From contig JAGCZE010000290.1 in assembly GCA_017960415.1 (NCBI GenBank), positions 1 through 9,640 on the forward strand: a stretch of DNA of 9,640 nt, written 5' to 3'. Source of the stretch: Lachnospiraceae bacterium. GTDB lineage: Bacteria > Bacillota_A > Clostridia > Lachnospirales > Lachnospiraceae. Position 1 is the first letter of the stretch, and the number at the start of each line of letters is the position of its first letter. A program made the position numbers and the translations under genes. Of the stretch, positions 1 to 7,271 are shown piece after piece. The notes beneath the pieces are model-generated. The model made no database searches and was not told the DNA's origin. It saw only the letters and a list, made by a program, of their open reading frames with translations.

Positions 1-404
1 GTCGCTGCGGGTTCTGCCGCATGTTCGGGCTCTTTTACCGTTCCGTGCAGCTTCAGGGCAACACGTATACGTGCAAGCAGTTCTTCTATCGCAAATGGTT
101 TGGTAATATAGTCTACAGCACCGGCATCAAGCCCTGCTACCTTGTCCATAACGGCATCTCTGGCCGTCAGCAGTATCACAGGAGTAGGATTTGATTTGCT
201 CAGCCTTCTTAATACCTCAAGGCCGTTCAGTTCAGGAAGCATGATGTCAAGAAGGATCAGGCTGTAATTATTCTGCTCTGCCATCTCCAGTGCAGTCCTT
301 CCGTCAAATGCCTTGCTGACCGTATATCCTTCATGAGTAAGCTCCAGCTCGATGAACCGGGCCAGCTTCTCTTCATCCTCCACAACCAGAATATGTGCGC
401 TCAT
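1..404 (-). CDS. OmpR-family response regulator, receiver half (3' part beyond left edge)
   Basis: This is the N-terminal part of a two-component response regulator; 134 codons are visible and the gene runs off the window. The translation begins MSAHILVVEDEEKLARF and shows a complete receiver: acidic pair E9/D10, phospho-acceptor D53 in LLDIMLPELNG, T80 in ILLTARD and K102 in YITKPF. The LPELNGLEVLRRL and ITKPFAIEELLARIR segments are typical of the OmpR/PhoB class, so a winged-helix DNA-binding domain is expected outside the window. That class is inferred, since the output domain is not visible. The usual GADDY motif reads GAVDY here (V97), a minor variant. After the receiver the linker KLHGTVKEPEHAAEPAA is longer and more Ala/Pro/Glu-rich than usual. 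The ATG at 402-404 is preceded by an AGAGG ribosome site. No partner kinase is in view, and the EAL gene upstream is separated by 154 bases. Confidence 0.88.
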   Translation of the reverse strand, partial: MSAHILVVEDEEKLARFIELELTHEGYTVSKAFDGRTALEMAEQNNYSLILLDIMLPELNGLEVLRRLSKSNPTPVILLTARDAVMDKVAGLDAGAVDYITKPFAIEELLARIRVALKLHGTVKEPEHAAEPAA

Positions 405-480
405 TTTACCAACCTCTTGCAACGAAATATTGTTTTCCGGCATTTCTTATAGTCCGTACCCGTTCTTTTGTCACAAACAG

Positions 481-509
481 AGTATATCGCGGGATCTTTA
501 AAACATCTT
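481..509 (-). promoter_or_regulatory. Candidate promoter of the response regulator gene
   Basis: On the minus strand a TATACT -10-like hexamer (481-486) lies upstream of the regulator gene. The hexamer 17 bases further up (504-509, AAGATG) does not resemble a -35, which would suit an activator-dependent promoter fed by the direct repeat at 518-537. An alternative -10, TATAAG (446-451), has a weak TTGTGA (471-476) at 19-base spacing. Neither is decisive. Confidence 0.3.
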
Positions 510-517
510 TTATCGAA

Positions 518-537
518 GATTAAAAACAGATTAAAAA
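518..537 (-). promoter_or_regulatory. Direct repeat with 11-bp period, putative OmpR/PhoB-type binding box
   Basis: The minus strand carries two identical 9-mers, TTTTTAATC, at 529-537 and 518-526, separated by TG, giving an 11-bp period. Tandem direct repeats one helical turn apart are the classic site for head-to-tail dimers of OmpR/PhoB-class regulators. The box lies about 114 bases upstream of the start of just such a regulator, so autoregulation is a natural reading. The repeat is seen directly; its function is inference. Confidence 0.45.
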
Positions 538-558
538 TACTTGTAAATGTATCTTGCC

Positions 559-3531
559 TTATTTTCCGTGTCTCACATGCCATGCCCTGATACTTGCCAG
601 CAGCTGGCTTTCTTTTCCTTCGGTGAATGATACTATCTTGAGTGTTACTTCCTGCAAACCGTCCTTGAACATCATGCGGTAGTCCATCTTGAAAGCACCG
701 CTCTGCTTGATCTGCCGCAGGATGTTCTCTTTGCTGAATCCTTCGAGGAATCTCCCAAGGTCCTCAGGATATATTGATTTTTGAGCGTCGATGACTCCCT
801 GCCGGAAGAAATCTTCTCCTTCCTTTGCGAAGCCCAATGCTTCATATTCATCGGATGCAGTGTATTCGGTATAATGCCCCGTTTCGGTTCTGATAGCATA
901 CAGCGCAAGATATTCCTCGCTGATGGCCATGAGTCTTGCTAAGGAAGCCCGGTCCTGTTTGGCCTTTTCAAGATGCTCTCTCTGCTTCATCTCAGCGTCC
1001 ACGGTACTTATACCGATGATCACACGGCTGCTGCTCTGAAGGCGTATGGCTTTCATGCTGACATATATCGGGATACCGTCATCAACGATACGGTAGATTG
1101 CCGTAAATGCTCCCTGATCTTCCAGTTCTTTCAGCACGGTTTCTTTCGTAAATCTTAATGAGAACTCTTCCCGGTCTTCATCGTATATCCTGAGCATGTT
1201 TTCTTCTTTTCCGACACCGAAGAAATCCGCACCCTGACGCGACTTGTTCAGCTCTTCAACACCTACGGAAGAGGTATATTCAATGTATTGATCCGTTTCT
1301 GTATCAATCACATAGATAATATTGTAATCCGCCGCCAATGCCCTTGCTATGTCGGCATATGTAGCCTCTTCACCCGGTTCCGAAATGGAGAGCACCGCGA
1401 TCGCGACAGCGATGCTTCCGTCAACCGGATTGGTACTGAGCTTCCTGACAAATGAACGAACCAATGAACCGTCAGGCATCTTTTCGTCGATAAATGTCCG
1501 GAGCCCCTGTTCGGAGCAACTTTTGGAAATATTTCTCATGAACGCCGCACTGAACTTGTGATACCCGTCCTCAGAAGACGTGATTATGATACCGAAATTG
1601 CGTCTCATAAATTCCCGGTAGGAAGGATTGCTGCGGACAAACCGGGCAGAATCCCCTTTGATCTCCACAATACCCATGGGCAGGCTGTTAAATGTATGAT
1701 GGAAATTCTGCTCATCCTCACCTGCTACAACACCGAGATCGTACAAATTTACCCGTCCGATAGATTCGAAATACGAAGAAGTCCCCGGATCCTCGAAACC
1801 GAACTTCAGACCTTCCGCGATCTTTGCATATATTTCTTCCACCGGATGCGGCTTGTCAAAATAATATCCCTGCAGCTTGGAACACCCGATCTCCAGCAGG
1901 AAACGGGCCTGTTCCTCTGTCTCCACACCCTCGCAGACTGTATCGACGCCAAGAGCTGTGGCCATCTTCATCAATTCAGTCAAGATGATCTTACCGTTTT
2001 CTCCTTCGTCCAGCTTACGCAGAAAGCTCATATCGAATTTGATCAGATCAAAAGGAATGCTCTGAAGTACATTCAGCGACGAATAACCGCTTCCGAAATC
2101 GTCCATCCACACCGGGAAGCCCAGTTCCCTGAAACGCAGGATCTGCTCTTTCATGAAATCAAAATCTTCTCCGATGATGCTTTCGGTGATCTCGATCGTG
2201 ATCTTGTTGCGGGCGACGCCGGATTCGTCAACACGTTTGCGTATTTCCTCTACTATATCGCAGGCATCGAAGTCCGACCTTGAAAGGTTTATGGAATGCG
2301 GAACGATCTCGGTCCCAAACTCATTCTGCAGAGCACTTATCTTCGCAAGAGATTGCTCAAGTACATACAGATCAAGTTTGTATATCAGGCCTGCCGCTTC
2401 AAGATGCGGGATAAATTCGGCAGGAGATAAGATTCCTTTTTCGGGATCGATCCATCTGGCTAAAGCTTCCTCATCGCATATTTTCTGATTGACGGCGCGC
2501 ACGATAGGCTGATAATAGACTTTTATCCATTTTTCGGCTATGGCACGGTCAATATTGGTCTGGATGTACCTGCGCTGCATTTCATATTCATTGAGCTCTT
2601 TGCCGTAAAAATGGTAATTGGAAACACCTGTTGCAGGTATCGTATCACATGCGATCTTGGCCCTGTCATACGCAATACTTGCCGATACCTCTTCAATGCT
2701 GGAAGGGAATATTCCCACTCGTACAGACAGGATATCGCCGCCGTTGATCTTTTCGGCTTCGACGAAGAAGCGCTGAAGAATCTCTTCAAGACCTTCTTCC
2801 TTCGTATATACCACAAAACGGTCGGCACCGATATGACAGCAGTTTTCATAGCTGAAGGTTCTGATCAGAAGTCTCGCAAATGCCTGAAGCATCCGGTCTC
2901 CCTCTGCAAAACCGTTCTTATGGTTGAAATACTTCATTCCGTTCAGGTCGAAGTAAAGCATCGCCGGCTCTTTCCCCTTCGCTTTCATCGCTGCTTTTCC
3001 TTCTTCTGCAAGTTCTAAGAACCATGTAAGGTTCGGAAGCCCTGTCAGATTATCGTACCTGTAATTTCTTTTTATGCTTTCTTCAAAAAATGAAGCCGAA
3101 TGAATATCCCTGAGATCGGTCAGACCCGAGGCTTCTTCCTCAGAATAGGTTCCATCGCTCATATACCAGACATGAGCCAGCTGTATGCCTGTTTCGGTCA
3201 TTACATGAACGCCGTGGGCATGGATCACCGTATAGCCTGAACCCTTTGGAGTCCTCGACCTGTATACAACGTCATATTCTCCGCCTTCTGTCGCAAATCG
3301 GATCGCATCATCGGCAATACGCGGCACATCTTCGATATATACATCCCTGTACATATCATTGTCCATCACATAAATTGCCTGATCACGGTCTTCATAACCG
3401 AATAATGAGCAGAATCCGTCAGAAAGCGCAAGTGTAACAACCCTTTTGTCGACATACTGATACACCGCAAAAGGCTGACTGAGCCGCTCAAAATACTTTT
3501 TCTCCGCTTCCGGGAGCTGATATTTCCCCAT
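559..3531 (-). CDS. PAS-GGDEF(degenerate)-EAL protein with C-terminal sensory domains; probable c-di-GMP phosphodiesterase
   Basis: A 990-residue cytoplasmic signalling protein with no signal peptide or membrane segment. Order: PAS-like region (about 15-125), GGDEF domain (about 155-310), EAL domain (about 322-570), a PAS-like region (about 610-715), then two copies of one sensory module (about 729-838 and 867-975) joined by a short coiled coil. The GGDEF signature reads GADRF (235-239), so cyclase activity is doubtful and the domain may only bind GTP or regulate. The EAL site looks complete: E355 of EALARW, N415 of INLS, E447, D477/D478 of DDFGSGYSSL, K498, E534 of CEGVET and Q554 of QGYYF. 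By family knowledge it should cleave c-di-GMP to pGpG. Sensory domains after the EAL are less usual than N-terminal ones. The ATG has an AGAGG site six bases upstream. It lies between a strong terminator and the response regulator gene. Confidence 0.92.
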   Translation of the reverse strand: MGKYQLPEAEKKYFERLSQPFAVYQYVDKRVVTLALSDGFCSLFGYEDRDQAIYVMDNDMYRDVYIEDVPRIADDAIRFATEGGEYDVVYRSRTPKGSGYTVIHAHGVHVMTETGIQLAHVWYMSDGTYSEEEASGLTDLRDIHSASFFEESIKRNYRYDNLTGLPNLTWFLELAEEGKAAMKAKGKEPAMLYFDLNGMKYFNHKNGFAEGDRMLQAFARLLIRTFSYENCCHIGADRFVVYTKEEGLEEILQRFFVEAEKINGGDILSVRVGIFPSSIEEVSASIAYDRAKIACDTIPATGVSNYHFYGKELNEYEMQRRYIQTNIDRAIAEKWIKVYYQPIVRAVNQKICDEEALARWIDPEKGILSPAEFIPHLEAAGLIYKLDLYVLEQSLAKISALQNEFGTEIVPHSINLSRSDFDACDIVEEIRKRVDESGVARNKITIEITESIIGEDFDFMKEQILRFRELGFPVWMDDFGSGYSSLNVLQSIPFDLIKFDMSFLRKLDEGENGKIILTELMKMATALGVDTVCEGVETEEQARFLLEIGCSKLQGYYFDKPHPVEEIYAKIAEGLKFGFEDPGTSSYFESIGRVNLYDLGVVAGEDEQNFHHTFNSLPMGIVEIKGDSARFVRSNPSYREFMRRNFGIIITSSEDGYHKFSAAFMRNISKSCSEQGLRTFIDEKMPDGSLVRSFVRKLSTNPVDGSIAVAIAVLSISEPGEEATYADIARALAADYNIIYVIDTETDQYIEYTSSVGVEELNKSRQGADFFGVGKEENMLRIYDEDREEFSLRFTKETVLKELEDQGAFTAIYRIVDDGIPIYVSMKAIRLQSSSRVIIGISTVDAEMKQREHLEKAKQDRASLARLMAISEEYLALYAIRTETGHYTEYTASDEYEALGFAKEGEDFFRQGVIDAQKSIYPEDLGRFLEGFSKENILRQIKQSGAFKMDYRMMFKDGLQEVTLKIVSFTEGKESQLLASIRAWHVRHGK

Positions 3532-3579
3532 ATACTACCTCTGTTCCTTCTGTAACATTATCCCTTTTCCTTCATGGAA

Positions 3580-3601
3580 ATTTTGTATTTATACACAAAA
3601 T
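3580..3601. promoter_or_regulatory. Inverted repeat enclosing a TATAAA -10-like box
   Basis: Seven-base arms ATTTTGT and ACAAAAT (minus strand) flank eight bases that include TATAAA (3588-3593), about 57 bases upstream of the EAL-gene start. No good -35 lies 16-18 bases further up. It could be a promoter with an overlapping operator or an AT-rich chance palindrome. Confidence 0.3.
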
Positions 3602-3604
3602 TAT

Positions 3605-3623
3605 TGTTTACTTCAGGTAAACA
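3605..3623. promoter_or_regulatory. Palindromic operator-like site TGTTTAC-N5-GTAAACA
   Basis: Perfect 7-bp arms (3605-3611 and 3617-3623) around a five-base centre, in the leader region of the EAL gene and just upstream of its candidate -10. Size and symmetry fit a dimeric repressor or activator site. No regulator is identifiable from the window. Confidence 0.4.
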
Positions 3624-3680
3624 TTCTCCTTATTTTATTCTATCAGAAATCGGTATTTAATTAAAGCAATTTTTTCAGGT

Positions 3681-3745
3681 AAAAAAAGACACTTTCCGAA
3701 GTGTCTTTGCAGAAATGTACCTCGGAAAGTGTCTTTTATTTTTTT
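3681..3745 (-). terminator. Nested, probably bidirectional Rho-independent terminator after the aminopeptidase gene
   Basis: On the minus strand, 10-bp arms AAAGACACTT and AAGTGTCTTT (3685-3708) enclose the loop CGGA and run into seven T residues (3687-3681). A second copy of the left arm lies further 5' (3722-3737), and it can pair with the same right arm as a 16-bp perfect stem with 3684-3699. Read on the plus strand, the long stem is followed by an A and then seven T residues (3738-3745), so it could also stop transcription from the other side. It closes the aminopeptidase transcript and insulates the EAL gene. Confidence 0.85.
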
Positions 3746-3793
3746 GTTATTCAACGCCCTTCAAACCTTTTTCAGCCATCCCCGAAGCAGGAA

Positions 3794-5242
3794 TCAAAGC
3801 TCCTTCAAGAATGCTTCATAGCCCTGCTCGGTCTCGTAGATATCGATCTTGCTGGAGATCTCCCACGGAGCATGCATATTGTGCAGTGCCACGCCGCTGT
3901 CGATAACTTCCATATTGTATTTGGCCATAATGTATGCGATGGTTCCTCCGCCGCCCTGATCCACCTTGCCGAGCTCGGAGAACTGATAGCTTACATTGTG
4001 CTTTTCAAGTGCAGCACGGATCTTGGCAATGAATTCGGGGTTCGCATCGTTTGAACCTGATTTGCCGCGGGAACCGGTGAACTTGTTAAAGCCCATTCCT
4101 CTGCCCATATATGCGCAGTTCTTCTTCTCCATTACCGAAGGGAAATCGGGATCATATGCTGCGCTTACATCGGATGAGAGCATATGTGAGTTGGCGAGTG
4201 CGCGGCGTACCTTCAGTTCGCTGTAATCCCCCATCTTGTCCATAAGCTCGGCAACGATATTCTCGAAGAATACCGAGTGCATACCGGTTGCGCCGACGCT
4301 TCCGATCTCCTCCTTGTCTACAAGGATGCATACGCCGGTCCTGTCTATCGATTTGGTGTTAAATAAAGCCTTCGCGGATGTAAACGCGCAGATCCTGTCA
4401 TCCTGCCCGTATCCCATGACCATGCTGCGGTCAAGACCATAATCCCTTGCGGGACCTGCCGGAACGACCTCAAGCTCTGCCGACTGAAAATCATCTTCTT
4501 CGAACTTGTATTTTTCCTTGAGAATCTTCAGGATATTGGCCTTCACGGCATCCTTATCCTCATCCTTGAGAGGTCTGCTGCCGACCGTGACATTCAGTTC
4601 CTCGCCTTCGATCACCTTGGCCGCATCTTTCTTAAGCTGATCCTGTGCAAGATGGATCAGCAGATCGGAAATACCTACAACGGGGTCCTTGGGATCCTCA
4701 CCGATCACTACATCGAGCACGGTTCCGTCCTTCTTGCATACAACACCGTGGATCGCAAGCGGAAGGGTTACCCACTGGTATTTCTTGATACCGCCGTAAT
4801 AATGGGTATCAAGCAGCGCAAAATCGGTGTCTTCATACAGGGGATTCTGCTTGATATCAAGTCTGGGTGAATCGATATGTGCACCCAGGATCTTCATACC
4901 TTCCTCAAGAGGTCTGCTGCCCACTACGAACAATGCAATGGCCTTGCCCTTATTGACACTGTATACCTTGTCGCCGGCCTTTACCTTTGTAACCGTGCTC
5001 AGATCCTTGTATCCGGCTGCTTCTGCCTGACGAACGATCTCTTTGACGCATTCTCTTTCGGTCTTGCATCCCGAAATAAAAGACTTATACTCTTCACAAA
5101 GCTTATCTACGGCTGTGAGTTCCTTGTCCGTATACTTCAGCCAGGCATTCTTCTTTGCTGCCTCATCCTTCTTGCCGGTTTTCTTGGCTGTTGTTTTCTT
5201 CTCTGTTGTTTTCTTGGTTGCTGCCATTTCTGTTTTACTCAT
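3794..5242 (-). CDS. M18-family zinc aminopeptidase with lysine-rich N-terminal tail
   Basis: A 482-residue metallo-aminopeptidase of the M18 (aminopeptidase I) family. It should remove N-terminal residues from peptides in the cytoplasm using two metal ions. Visible signatures: GAHIDSPRLD (H122, D124), the acidic patch at D281/D282, DKEEIGSVGATG (E311, E312), SSDVSAAYDPDF (D358), RGMGFNKFTG, GGGGTIAYI and NMHAPWEISSKIDIY (H457), which cover the family's metal ligands and catalytic Glu. Residues 1-32 are an additional tail rich in Lys, Thr and Ala with KKTTE/KKTTA pentads; the conserved body begins near NAWLKYTDKE. The start is uncertain: AGGAAGG directly abuts the ATG at 5240-5242, while a second in-frame ATG five codons later (5225-5227) sits rather far from it. 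The gene follows the pseudo-kinase by 56 bases with no clear promoter, so the two are probably co-transcribed. Confidence 0.93.
   Translation of the reverse strand: MSKTEMAATKKTTEKKTTAKKTGKKDEAAKKNAWLKYTDKELTAVDKLCEEYKSFISGCKTERECVKEIVRQAEAAGYKDLSTVTKVKAGDKVYSVNKGKAIALFVVGSRPLEEGMKILGAHIDSPRLDIKQNPLYEDTDFALLDTHYYGGIKKYQWVTLPLAIHGVVCKKDGTVLDVVIGEDPKDPVVGISDLLIHLAQDQLKKDAAKVIEGEELNVTVGSRPLKDEDKDAVKANILKILKEKYKFEEDDFQSAELEVVPAGPARDYGLDRSMVMGYGQDDRICAFTSAKALFNTKSIDRTGVCILVDKEEIGSVGATGMHSVFFENIVAELMDKMGDYSELKVRRALANSHMLSSDVSAAYDPDFPSVMEKKNCAYMGRGMGFNKFTGSRGKSGSNDANPEFIAKIRAALEKHNVSYQFSELGKVDQGGGGTIAYIMAKYNMEVIDSGVALHNMHAPWEISSKIDIYETEQGYEAFLKEL
5168..5215 (-). repeat. Pentad-encoding repeat (KKTTE/KKTTA/KKTGK) in the aminopeptidase tail
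   Basis: Residues 10-25 of the aminopeptidase are built from KKTxx pentads. At the DNA level a 13-base unit recurs at 15-base spacing, pointing to slippage-type expansion of a basic tail. It resembles the low-complexity tails of histone-like proteins. Confidence 0.6.
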
Positions 5243-5298
5243 CCTTCCTGCCGGAAATATAACGATCTCAATTTGATCCTGCCCGTTCCGGCCCGGGT

Positions 5299-7098
5299 TT
5301 AAACCTGAAGTTGTGTGATAATGGTATCAAGCGTTACCATAACCTCATTATAATTATATTCAAGCATGTGCTCCTCAGCCTCATGTATCAGTTCCATGAT
5401 CTTTGAATCCTCATACGAGAACTGGGCCAGCGTAAAGAACAGCTCCTCGACCTCTCTTATCTGATAATTTGAAAGATAGCCCCTCAGTTCGTCGATCAGA
5501 TATATCAGATCTTCCCTGTCTATCGCGCCTTTGTTGGCCTCATCCGCAGAATCCGCCATAACCGCTCTTACCGAGACAAGTATAGTTTCGAACTTCTCCG
5601 CGAATTCCGCAGTTCTTTCAGCCATTTCGGGTCCCGGATTGTATTTCGCGGCTTTTTCAAGCTCCTTTGCCTCTTTTGAAAGTTCTTCGGAACCGATCAG
5701 CTGGGTAACTTCGTACATGCTCCTTATTACTACAATATAATTCTTATAATCACTCTGGTCAAGATAATAATTCAGCATCTTGCCCTTGGTATCGCTGCTT
5801 CTGCATACTGAAAGAACCGCTTTCCTGTAGCCATCTTCATCAGACCCGAATCTGGCGAATGCCTCCGGAGCGTCCAGTCCCAATGCTTTGAGGCTCTCAA
5901 TGCCCTGGGTCTTGTAGCTGTGCTCCGCGCTGAATCTGATCTTGTCGCTGGGAAGCAGTTTTTTGAGCAATTCTTCGATAGCTTCATTGTCATACGGCAA
6001 AGGAAGCCTTCCGTCTATTCTCCTGCTGCTCGGTGCGGCTTCGATGCCCAATGTCGATTCTGCTGCGACAATAGGAAGTCTGTCGAAATATTCGGCTTTT
6101 TCGGGATATGCCTCTCCAAGCTCACGGATCGCATCGGTAAGGCTCCTGCCGTCCTTCGTAACCATATTTTCATTTACGATCACGGCATCATATCTGATCC
6201 TGGTCAGAAGCATCAGGGCTTCTTCGGGATCATCCGTTATATCCGAACCGATCTTGTATTTATAGATTGTCTGCTGTCCAACCATCGCGGCTTCTTTATT
6301 CTCGCCCGCTATCAATGCCCTGACCTTCTTTCCGACGAACAGATTCGGCCCCTTGTTATCATCATTTTCCAACTCAAGCATTCTGTCCTTGAATGTAGCC
6401 TGTCCTACCGGCTTCTGTGAGATCAGCAGTGTAAATGTACAGCCCTCGCCCTTCTTGGCACGTGCGGTAAATTTGCCTCCCATGCGCCCGGCAATATATT
6501 TTATTATGAATACCGAAGTCGCGGCACTTGAAATACCGTTTCTGGAAGTCTTGCCCGCAAGTGTGGCCGCCACATCCTCATCGAGCTCGCCCGGACCGGA
6601 ATCGCTCACATCAAAGCGCAGGAATACGCTCCCTAAGGAACCGGGCATACATGTCGCACTGAATTTTACCTTTCCGGTCTCGGTCTCATTTACGGCATGC
6701 CTGATCAGGCGCCGCAGCATTTTGCTCACACGGATCTTGTCTCCGAAAAAACGACAGGGAATATTATTATCGAAATCAATCTCCTGTTCGATTCCCTTCA
6801 CCGACGCCTGTTTTTCAATGAGACGGCGAACCTCCAGGATAATATCCTCAAAATCATAGTCATCATCGACAAGTTCAAGCTCGTTGTTGCTGATCTTGAC
6901 AATATCTATCAGATCATCGGTCAGCGAGATCAGGGTATCGGCAGCTTTTTTTATGCCGATCACCTCATCATGAAGCGCCGCATCGGCGTTTTCCCTGGCG
7001 ATCTGTTCGACATTGCCTATAATGGTGGTGATGGGCACACGGAGTTCTTTTTCGGTCTGTGCAAGATATTCGGAAACAGTTATTTCGGAATAATTCAT
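5299..7098 (-). CDS. Degenerate hybrid histidine kinase-like protein (HisKA-HATPase-REC-HPt), predicted catalytically inactive
   Basis: A 599-residue soluble protein with the layout of a hybrid kinase but no N-terminal sensor or membrane segment. HisKA-like (about 8-70): the usual SHELRTP reads EKELRVP, so the phospho-His is K17. HATPase-like (about 75-225): the N-box Asn is H134, DSGPG (166-170) is kept, but the GLGL glycines are A193 and S195. Receiver-like (about 257-385): the acidic pair is G265/E266, phospho-Asp is N309, Thr is E347, and KP reads L367-P368. HPt-like (about 405-515): the VHALK helix reads IRSMY, placing R459 at the His and Y462 at the Lys. A final helical region (about 525-599) resembles tails on Lachnospiraceae hybrid kinases. 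The frame is clean over 1.8 kb, which argues against a decayed pseudogene. AAAGGAGG (7106-7113) seven bases before the ATG is a near-ideal ribosome site. The assignments come from alignment by eye; a scaffold or decoy role is inference. Confidence 0.85.
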   Translation of the reverse strand: MNYSEITVSEYLAQTEKELRVPITTIIGNVEQIARENADAALHDEVIGIKKAADTLISLTDDLIDIVKISNNELELVDDDYDFEDIILEVRRLIEKQASVKGIEQEIDFDNNIPCRFFGDKIRVSKMLRRLIRHAVNETETGKVKFSATCMPGSLGSVFLRFDVSDSGPGELDEDVAATLAGKTSRNGISSAATSVFIIKYIAGRMGGKFTARAKKGEGCTFTLLISQKPVGQATFKDRMLELENDDNKGPNLFVGKKVRALIAGENKEAAMVGQQTIYKYKIGSDITDDPEEALMLLTRIRYDAVIVNENMVTKDGRSLTDAIRELGEAYPEKAEYFDRLPIVAAESTLGIEAAPSSRRIDGRLPLPYDNEAIEELLKKLLPSDKIRFSAEHSYKTQGIESLKALGLDAPEAFARFGSDEDGYRKAVLSVCRSSDTKGKMLNYYLDQSDYKNYIVVIRSMYEVTQLIGSEELSKEAKELEKAAKYNPGPEMAERTAEFAEKFETILVSVRAVMADSADEANKGAIDREDLIYLIDELRGYLSNYQIREVEELFFTLAQFSYEDSKIMELIHEAEEHMLEYNYNEVMVTLDTIITQLQV

Positions 7099-7136
7099 AT
7101 ATCAACCTCCTTTGCCTTTCACCCGGTTATATATTA

Positions 7137-7241
7137 TCGCTTATTGCGCACCTCGCGAGCCATAGTTCGCTCGGTGACCGTTCGCTCGGGGCAGCTCACC
7201 GGAAGCAAGCTTCCGGAGCTGCCCGCTCGCTTATCGCGCAA
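7137..7241. repeat. GC-rich palindromic REP-like intergenic element
   Basis: A structured, GC-rich block between cheY and the pseudo-kinase. The core hairpin has arms GGGCAGCT/AGCTGCCC (7189-7196, 7217-7224) and CCGGAAGC/GCTTCCGG (7199-7206, 7209-7216), with a two-base bulge and a minimal centre. Outer arms TTGCGC (7144-7149) plus GCGAGC (7155-7160) pair with GCTCGC (7225-7230) plus GCGCAA (7236-7241). GTTCGCTCGG is repeated directly at 7165-7174 and 7180-7189. The ends carry 14-base direct repeats differing at one base (7137-7150, 7227-7240). Composition and symmetry fit a dispersed extragenic palindrome or a small non-autonomous element. Confidence 0.6.
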
Positions 7242-7271
7242 AAGGAGGAGAAATTTCAAAATCTCTCCTCC
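7240..7271 (-). terminator. Terminator-like hairpin downstream of cheY
   Basis: On the minus strand, arms GGAGGAGA and TCTCCTCC (7264-7271, 7244-7251), extended inward by a G-T and several A-T pairs, are followed by TTTT (7243-7240) and then GCGC. The stem is strong but the T tract is short, so partial read-through into the pseudo-kinase gene is plausible. Confidence 0.6.

Noticed and set aside
401..583. Minus-strand 60-codon open frame between the EAL gene and the response regulator
   Set aside because: It overlaps the ends of both genes, has no ribosome site, and its translation is not protein-like; the region holds promoter features instead.
1558..2283. Plus-strand open frame of 241 codons opposite the EAL domain
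   Set aside because: It is antisense to a strongly supported EAL domain with intact motifs; the translation resembles no family and is rich in His/Ile shadow composition.
3613..3624. Three-codon leader (Met-Phe-Thr) preceded by AAGGAG upstream of the EAL gene
   Set aside because: The purine-rich run sits almost against the ATG and the frame overlaps the operator-like palindrome; too short to support.
3532..3680. Possible c-di-GMP riboswitch ahead of the EAL gene
   Set aside because: The spacer is AT-rich and lacks the conserved GEMM core and tetraloop-receptor sequences; only short palindromes are visible.
5243..5298. Promoter for the aminopeptidase gene from TTGAGA and TATATT
   Set aside because: The two hexamers are only four bases apart, far below workable spacing; co-transcription with the pseudo-kinase is simpler.
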